Below are positions 50,979-54,601 of a stretch of 54,601 bases of DNA, piece after piece. Origin of the DNA: Pseudomonadota bacterium. Its GTDB lineage: Bacteria > Desulfobacterota > Desulfovibrionia > Desulfovibrionales > Desulfovibrionaceae. The position numbers were made by a program, and so were the translations under genes. Under the pieces are notes generated by a model. It searched no databases, was not told where the DNA came from, and saw only the letters and a program-made list of their open reading frames with translations. The DNA lies in assembly GCA_018822105.1 (NCBI GenBank), contig JAHJLB010000045.1:1-54601 (forward strand), read 5' to 3'. Position 1 is the stretch's first letter, and each line of letters begins with the position of its first letter.

Positions 50979-51013
50979 AACGCCCGCCCCGGCTCTCTGC
51001 CGGGGCGGGCGTT
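50979..51013. terminator. bidirectional terminator between cobT and cmk
   Basis: AACGCCCGCCCCGG pairs perfectly with CCGGGGCGGGCGTT around a seven-base loop, with T's following. Convergent stops at 50956 and 51039 flank it. Confidence 0.9.
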
Positions 51014-51038
51014 TTCCTTGGGGCGCGGCGGGGAGGGG

Positions 51039-51713
51039 CTAGGCCTGGCCGCGCACCACGCGAAGCACCTGGGCCAGCACCTCGTCCTCGGTGGAAAGGG
51101 TGGTGTCCACCACCACGGCGCCCGGGGCGGGCTTCATGGGGGCGATGGAGCGGTTCCGGTCCTGGTCGTCGCGCAGGATGATGGCCGCCAGAACGGCCTC
51201 GTAGTCGGCGGGCTTGCCCTGGGACTCCAGCTGGCGGCAGCGCCTGCGGGCGCGCTCGGCCGGGTCGGCGTCGAGGAAGAATTTGAACTGCGCCCCGGGG
51301 AAGACCACGGTGCCCATGTCGCGACCCTCGGCCACAAGGGAGGTGGTCTGGCCCAGGAAGATCTGGGCCATCTTCATGTAGGCGCGCACCGAGGGCACCA
51401 CGGCCAGCTGCGAGGCCCACAGGCCCGTCCGCTCGGAACGGATCTCCTCCGGCAGGGGCTGGCCGTTCAACAGCAGCTCGGTGTCCGCCCCGCTGCCGCG
51501 CAAGGTGAAATCGAAGTCGCCCAGCTTCTGCTGCAGGATGCCCTGGGTCCAGTCCCAGGCGCCCTCGCCCAGGGTGTAGGCGGCGGCGCGGAACATGGCC
51601 CCGGTGTCCAGGAAGGCTATGCCAAGCTCCCCGGCCAGGCGCGAGGCCACGCTGCTTTTGCCGACGCCTGCGGGGCCGTCCAGGGTGACAGTGAGGACAG
51701 GGGCGTTAGGCAT
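51039..51713 (-). CDS. cmk: cytidylate kinase
   Basis: A 224-residue (d)CMP kinase. Walker A is TLDGPAGVGKSSVASRLA, with LDTGAMFRAAA for CMP binding and VAEGRDMGTVVFPGA for substrate. The LID and closing helix are normal (RDDQDRNRSIAPMKPA). It overlaps the hisC 3' end by 8 bases and is the second gene of the pair. Confidence 0.95.
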   Translation of the reverse strand: MPNAPVLTVTLDGPAGVGKSSVASRLAGELGIAFLDTGAMFRAAAYTLGEGAWDWTQGILQQKLGDFDFTLRGSGADTELLLNGQPLPEEIRSERTGLWASQLAVVPSVRAYMKMAQIFLGQTTSLVAEGRDMGTVVFPGAQFKFFLDADPAERARRRCRQLESQGKPADYEAVLAAIILRDDQDRNRSIAPMKPAPGAVVVDTTLSTEDEVLAQVLRVVRGQA

Positions 51714-52806
51714 TGAGTATCTCCTCCAGGGCCTTCAGGAAGGCTGTGTTTTCCGGGCCTGTGCCCACGTTGACGCGGATGTTGTCGGGCAGGCCGAAGC
51801 TCTTCAGGTGGCGCACGATGACGCCGCGCTTCAGAAGCTCCTCGCAGACCACCCCGGCCGGGCGCTGCGGGCGGAACATGACGAAATTGGCCTGGGAGGG
51901 CCAGACCTGGCAGCCCAGCTCCGGCAGGCGCTTCAAGAGCTGCTCGCGGCCGTTGAACACCGCCTCCAAGGTGGCGGAATAGAAGGCGTCGTCCTCCAGG
52001 GCGGCCAGGCCGGCCTCCTCGGCCAGGATGTTCACGGTGAAGGGCAGGCGGGCGCGGCGCATGTGCTCGGCCAGCCACTCGGGCATGACCCCGTAGCCCA
52101 GGCGCAGACCCGCCAGGCCGTAGGCCTTGGAGAAGGTGCGCAGCACCACCACATTGCCCAGGGCGCCCAGCTCGTTCATCATGGAATACTCTTCCGGCGG
52201 CCAGGTGAAGTCCATGTAGGCCTCGTCCACCACCAGCAGCGTGCCCTCGGGCAAAATGCCGGAAAGGACCATGAGCTCCTCGGCCTTGGCGGCCAGGCCC
52301 GTGGGGTTGTCCGGGCTGGTGACGAAGATCAGGGCCGTGTTGTGGTCCACGGCCTCGGCCAGGGATTCCAGCGGCAGGCGGAAATCGCCGCCGCGCGGCA
52401 CCTCGCGGTACTCCACCCCGCACAGGCGGGCCGTAAGTCCGTAAATGCTGAAGGAATGCTCGTAGCAGACCACGTTGTCCTCGCCGGGCCGGGCGACCAC
52501 GCGCAGGAGCAGGTCGATGAGCTCGTCGGAGCCGTTGCCCACCACCACCTGCTCCGCGGGCACGCCCATGGACTTGGCTATGGCCGCGCAGAGCCGGGGG
52601 GTGTGGTTCTGGGGATAGCGGAAGACCTGGCCGGCGGCCCGGGCCACGGCCTGCTGGACCACCGGCGAGGCCCCCAGGGGGTTCTCGTTGCTGGCGAGCT
52701 TGATGACCGTGGACAGGCCGTATTTGGCCTTGATTTCCTCTATGGAAAGGCCCGGGACATAGGGCGTGAACCCAAGGATCTCCGGCCGGACTTTCTGGCG
52801 TGGCAT
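51706..52806 (-). CDS. hisC: histidinol-phosphate aminotransferase
   Basis: A 366-residue PLP aminotransferase of the HisC family, which transaminates imidazole-acetol phosphate to histidinol phosphate. Lys227 in VVLRTFSKAYGLAGLRLGY is the PLP lysine; IKLASNENPLGASP, VGNGSDELIDLL and FVTSPDNPTG are family motifs. ATG 52806 follows AAGGGGAG; a longer frame upstream has no ribosome-binding site and would run through the promoter element. It overlaps cmk by 8 bases. Confidence 0.93.
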   Translation of the reverse strand: MPRQKVRPEILGFTPYVPGLSIEEIKAKYGLSTVIKLASNENPLGASPVVQQAVARAAGQVFRYPQNHTPRLCAAIAKSMGVPAEQVVVGNGSDELIDLLLRVVARPGEDNVVCYEHSFSIYGLTARLCGVEYREVPRGGDFRLPLESLAEAVDHNTALIFVTSPDNPTGLAAKAEELMVLSGILPEGTLLVVDEAYMDFTWPPEEYSMMNELGALGNVVVLRTFSKAYGLAGLRLGYGVMPEWLAEHMRRARLPFTVNILAEEAGLAALEDDAFYSATLEAVFNGREQLLKRLPELGCQVWPSQANFVMFRPQRPAGVVCEELLKRGVIVRHLKSFGLPDNIRVNVGTGPENTAFLKALEEILNA

Positions 52807-52829
52807 GGCGCTCCCCTTCTGTGCTGGAC

Positions 52830-52835
52830 GCAATA
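52830..52835 (-). promoter_or_regulatory. hisC extended -10 box
   Basis: On the minus strand TATTGC is directly preceded by TGTGC, the extended -10 form seen at other promoters here. The -35 (GGCTCC, 17 bases upstream) is poor, consistent with regulator dependence and the adjoining repeat element. Confidence 0.45.
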
Positions 52836-52869
52836 GCACAGGGAGCCAGCCCGGAGCCAGCCCCTGTGC
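52836..52869. repeat. operator-like repeat element at the hisC promoter
   Basis: Two tandem copies of GGAGCCAGCCC (52842-52852 and 52853-52863) are enclosed by the inverted repeat GCACAGGG (52836-52843) and CCCTGTGC (52862-52869). It covers the spacer and -35 of the hisC promoter, an ideal place for a repressor or activator. Confidence 0.6.
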
Positions 52870-52935
52870 CAAATCATTCGCCATGCCTATAGCCGGAGTT
52901 CCGGCCTGACGCAACCGGCTCCAGCGCCAGTCCGG

Positions 52936-53379
52936 CTACTTGATCGGACGGATGGTCAGCACCGGGCAGGCGGCGCTCTTGACGACCTTCTCCGCCACGG
53001 AGCCGAAGAGGATGCGGTCGATGCCCTTGCGCCCGTGGGTGCCCATGACGATGAGGTCCACGGCCTCCTTGCCGGCCATGCCGAAGATCTCCTCGGCCGC
53101 GTAGCCGGTGACCACATGGCCCACGGCCTCCACGCCCTGGAAGTTCTCGTTCAGAAAGGCGCTCATGGTGGCCTCGGCCCCGGTGACGATCTCGCCCACG
53201 AAGTTCTCGATGGAGCTGGGCGGCACGTGGAAGCCCACATACTGGCTGAGGGAGGGCGCCACATACAGGCAGACGACCTTGGCCCCGAGACCCTGGGCCA
53301 TGATCCGCGCGTATTCGGCCACGGCCGGGCTGTGCTCGGAAAAATCCACTGCGCATAGGATCTTCTTGATCTGGGCCAT
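52936..53379 (-). CDS. universal stress protein (UspA family)
   Basis: A 147-residue cytosolic protein. It opens with KKILCAVDFSEHSPAVAEYA and ends with the ATP-binding GTHGRKGIDRILFGSVAEKV motif (G-x2-G-x9-G-S) and CPVLTIRP, so it is the ATP-binding type of Usp. ATG 53379 follows AGGAGGAG; the upstream frame is leader. The promoter and a leader hairpin lie upstream. Confidence 0.95.
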   Translation of the reverse strand: MAQIKKILCAVDFSEHSPAVAEYARIMAQGLGAKVVCLYVAPSLSQYVGFHVPPSSIENFVGEIVTGAEATMSAFLNENFQGVEAVGHVVTGYAAEEIFGMAGKEAVDLIVMGTHGRKGIDRILFGSVAEKVVKSAACPVLTIRPIK

Positions 53380-53410
53380 GACGCTCCTCCTCAAAAGACG
53401 GCTCCGGTTG

Positions 53411-53434
53411 CCCCCCCTCCCGACGAGGGGGGAG
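53411..53434 (-). other. leader hairpin of the universal stress gene
   Basis: CCCCCCTC pairs with GAGGGGGG around a five-base loop, within the usp leader just upstream of the ribosome-binding site. It could affect message stability or translation. Confidence 0.4.
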
Positions 53435-53449
53435 AGTGTGAACAATGTG

Positions 53450-53478
53450 AAAATAATCACCCGTGTCCATTAACGCAA
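53450..53478 (-). promoter_or_regulatory. promoter of the universal stress gene
   Basis: On the minus strand TTGCGT (53478-53473), 17 bases, TATTTT (53455-53450). Confidence 0.5.
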
Positions 53479-53647
53479 GGACAAAACGCACCGAATAGAC
53501 ACGGAGGCGGAGGCGGCCTCGGCTTCTGGACAAGCCCGCGGGCATGCGCTATCCGAAAGGCCAATGGGGCTGCGGGCCGGACCCGGGGCAGGCAAGATTT
53601 GCCGCCGCCAGCCGCTCTCAAAAATCATGCATTACAGCTGGTTGTCC

Positions 53648-53674
53648 TGGCAAGACCTTGGCATGGTCCCTGCA
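53648..53674 (+). promoter_or_regulatory. tandem overlapping sigma-54 promoters
   Basis: TGGCATGGTCCCTGCA (53659-53674) fits TGGCACG-N4-TTGCW with two mismatches and exact spacing. An overlapping TGGCAAGACCTTGGCA (53648-53663) fits nearly as well. Transcription would begin near 53685, before the AGGAG at 53697 and ATG 53708. Confidence 0.65.
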
Positions 53675-53707
53675 CAATGAGGACAAAACACAGGATGAGG
53701 AGAAAAC

Positions 53708-54211
53708 ATGAAGATCCATCCTGACCAATTGGAGGGCGTTCGTCCGGACAATGCGCCGCAGACGAACAGGGTCAAGCCGCCCAGCACCGCCTTCGGCGAT
53801 CTCCTGAACCAGGAAGTGGCCAAGTCGAGCGCGGAACCCGCCAAGTCCACCGCAACCCTGCCCCCGCCGGGCGGGCTCGGCAACCTGGGGGCCCTTTTCA
53901 GCGCCCCCCCTGTCGAAGCCGTCGCCCCGGTGCCCAAGGCGGAGAAAGCGATCATGGACAAGGTGGAGAACCTGCTCGACAAGTGGGATCAGTACGCCCA
54001 GAATCTGAAGAGCACGGCCAATGCTTCGAGTCTCAAACAGGCCTATGGGGTCCTGGACGACATCGACGGCACCGTGCAGCAGATCAAGGCCGACAATCCG
54101 GACCTGGCGCAGAAGCACCCGGCCTTGCAGGGCATGGTGGCCGAATTGGAGGTCCTGACGGTGACGGAACGCTTCAAGTTCAACCGCGAGGGTTACTACC
54201 GGCAAGGCTAG
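53708..54211 (+). CDS. unknown protein behind a sigma-54 promoter
   Basis: A 167-residue soluble protein, not recognised. An N-terminal disordered half (about 1-75) is rich in Pro, Asn, Ala and Ser, with the stretch FGDLLNQEVA. A helical C-terminal half (about 78-160) includes KAIMDKVENLLDKWDQYAQNL and PALQGMVAELEVLTVTERFK. The N-terminal look (MKIHPDQLEGVRPDN, FxxLL) is reminiscent of small flagellar or hook-associated proteins, but that is an impression only. ATG 53708 follows GAGGAG. Expression probably needs sigma-54. Confidence 0.75.
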   Translation: MKIHPDQLEGVRPDNAPQTNRVKPPSTAFGDLLNQEVAKSSAEPAKSTATLPPPGGLGNLGALFSAPPVEAVAPVPKAEKAIMDKVENLLDKWDQYAQNLKSTANASSLKQAYGVLDDIDGTVQQIKADNPDLAQKHPALQGMVAELEVLTVTERFKFNREGYYRQG

Positions 54212-54228
54212 AGCCCGCGCGCAAACCG

Positions 54229-54601
54229 CTAACCCTTTTCAACGACACGGGGCAGGAGGCTATCCTCTTGCCCCGTCTCCATTTTGCGCACTCTCCAGGC
54301 GCCCCCCAAGCCCTGGGGCGCCCGCGCCGGAAACTCCGCCAGCGGCTGGTACTGCGGCCCGCCGGGCCCCAGCACGCTGCGCCAGAGCGTGAAGCGCGAA
54401 ACCTCGGCTTCCGGCCAGGCCTCCGCAGCCACGGCGCGTTCCACCTGCCCCCAGTCGTCGCCCGGGCTTGCGGCCCTGACCCGGCCCAGGGTCAGGTGCG
54501 GCGCAAAGGGCCGGGCCTGCGGCGCGAAGCCCAAAGGCCCCAGGGCCCGCTCCACCTCCCCGGCCAGCCGCGCGCTCGGCGGCGCGCCCTGCGCCAGCCC
54601 G
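54229..54601 (-). CDS. thpR: C-terminal part of an RNA 2',3'-cyclic phosphodiesterase (ThpR/LigT)
   Basis: A frame entering from the right edge and ending at 54229, about 123 residues visible. It contains FAPHLTLGRVRAAS, the second HxTx motif of 2H phosphoesterases, and a FTLWRSVLGPGGPQYQPL strand pair typical of ThpR. The family opens 2',3'-cyclic phosphates of RNA. The N-terminal half with the first HxTx is outside the window. A terminator for the convergent gene overlaps its end. Confidence 0.85.
   Translation of the reverse strand, partial: GLAQGAPPSARLAGEVERALGPLGFAPQARPFAPHLTLGRVRAASPGDDWGQVERAVAAEAWPEAEVSRFTLWRSVLGPGGPQYQPLAEFPARAPQGLGGAWRVRKMETGQEDSLLPRVVEKG
54247..54276. terminator. 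terminator hairpin inside the 3' end of thpR
   Basis: ACGGGGCA pairs with TGCCCCGT, and GAGG with CCTC across a G-T step, to give a 13-pair stem with a CTAT loop. It lies just past the convergent stop at 54211 but within thpR coding sequence. Confidence 0.6.

Noticed and set aside
52855-52875. Sigma-54-like TGGCACAGGGGCTGGC upstream of hisC
   Set aside because: The GG to GC spacing is one base too long; the bases are better explained as part of the repeat element.

Overview
The window is a 54.6 kb stretch of gene-dense, very GC-rich bacterial chromosome. Third positions are almost all G or C, which is why many long open frames on the opposite strands are meaningless. The gene content suggests a sulfate-reducing member of the Desulfovibrionales. 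It includes a mannose-type PTS IID protein next to HPr and Enzyme I, a FAD/Fe-S D-lactate or glycolate dehydrogenase pair, a complete Mla lipid-transport operon, several cyclic-nucleotide signalling proteins and good sigma-54 motifs. The organism assignment is inference from gene content and style. I saw no tRNA, rRNA, CRISPR, insertion sequence, prophage or integrase.

Left part (1-13 kb): the start of a Gly/Pro/Lys/Ser-rich protein that leaves the window; a LysM murein transglycosylase (MltD type); a lipoprotein and a large sensor GGDEF-EAL protein on the minus strand; two small unknown proteins; then the most distinctive locus, 7.5-12.9 kb. This locus encodes three prepilin-like proteins, a 717-residue pilin-like protein carrying two lectin-like domains, a small exported protein, CheD and an exported glutaminyl cyclase, all closely packed behind one promoter.

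Middle part (13-34.5 kb): an M15 peptidase, a pair of unknown small membrane proteins, an M16 double-domain protease, a YbjQ-like protein, a CBS protein, a DUF3108 protein, an RlmD-type rRNA methyltransferase and a DJ-1/PfpI protein. A tight operon HD protein-rsmI-bioB-PTS IID-ptsH-ptsI-smpB follows, then the glcD-like/Fe-S pair and secA.

Right part (34.5-54.6 kb): an adenylate cyclase next to a two-receiver diguanylate cyclase, a DUF6326 membrane protein, argJ, a methyltransferase, a YfbR-like HD protein, the mlaEFDCA operon and a YfcE-like phosphoesterase. Next come two small paralogous Lys/Ala-rich exported proteins, an MltC-like transglycosylase, a CgeB-like glycosyltransferase with a WcbI-like protein, and a cobalamin riboswitch with its attenuator in front of cobT. 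The window closes with hisC-cmk, a universal stress protein, an unknown protein behind a sigma-54 promoter and the end of a 2H RNA phosphodiesterase (ThpR).

Regulation is unusually readable. Many intergenic gaps hold a TTGnnn-N17/18-TAnnnn promoter, often with TTGCC at -35. Convergent pairs share strong hairpins. Three places on the right side match the sigma-54 -24/-12 pattern. The items most worth following are the pilin-lectin-CheD locus, the sigma-54 cluster, the operator-like elements at hisC and secA, and the small exported paralogs.
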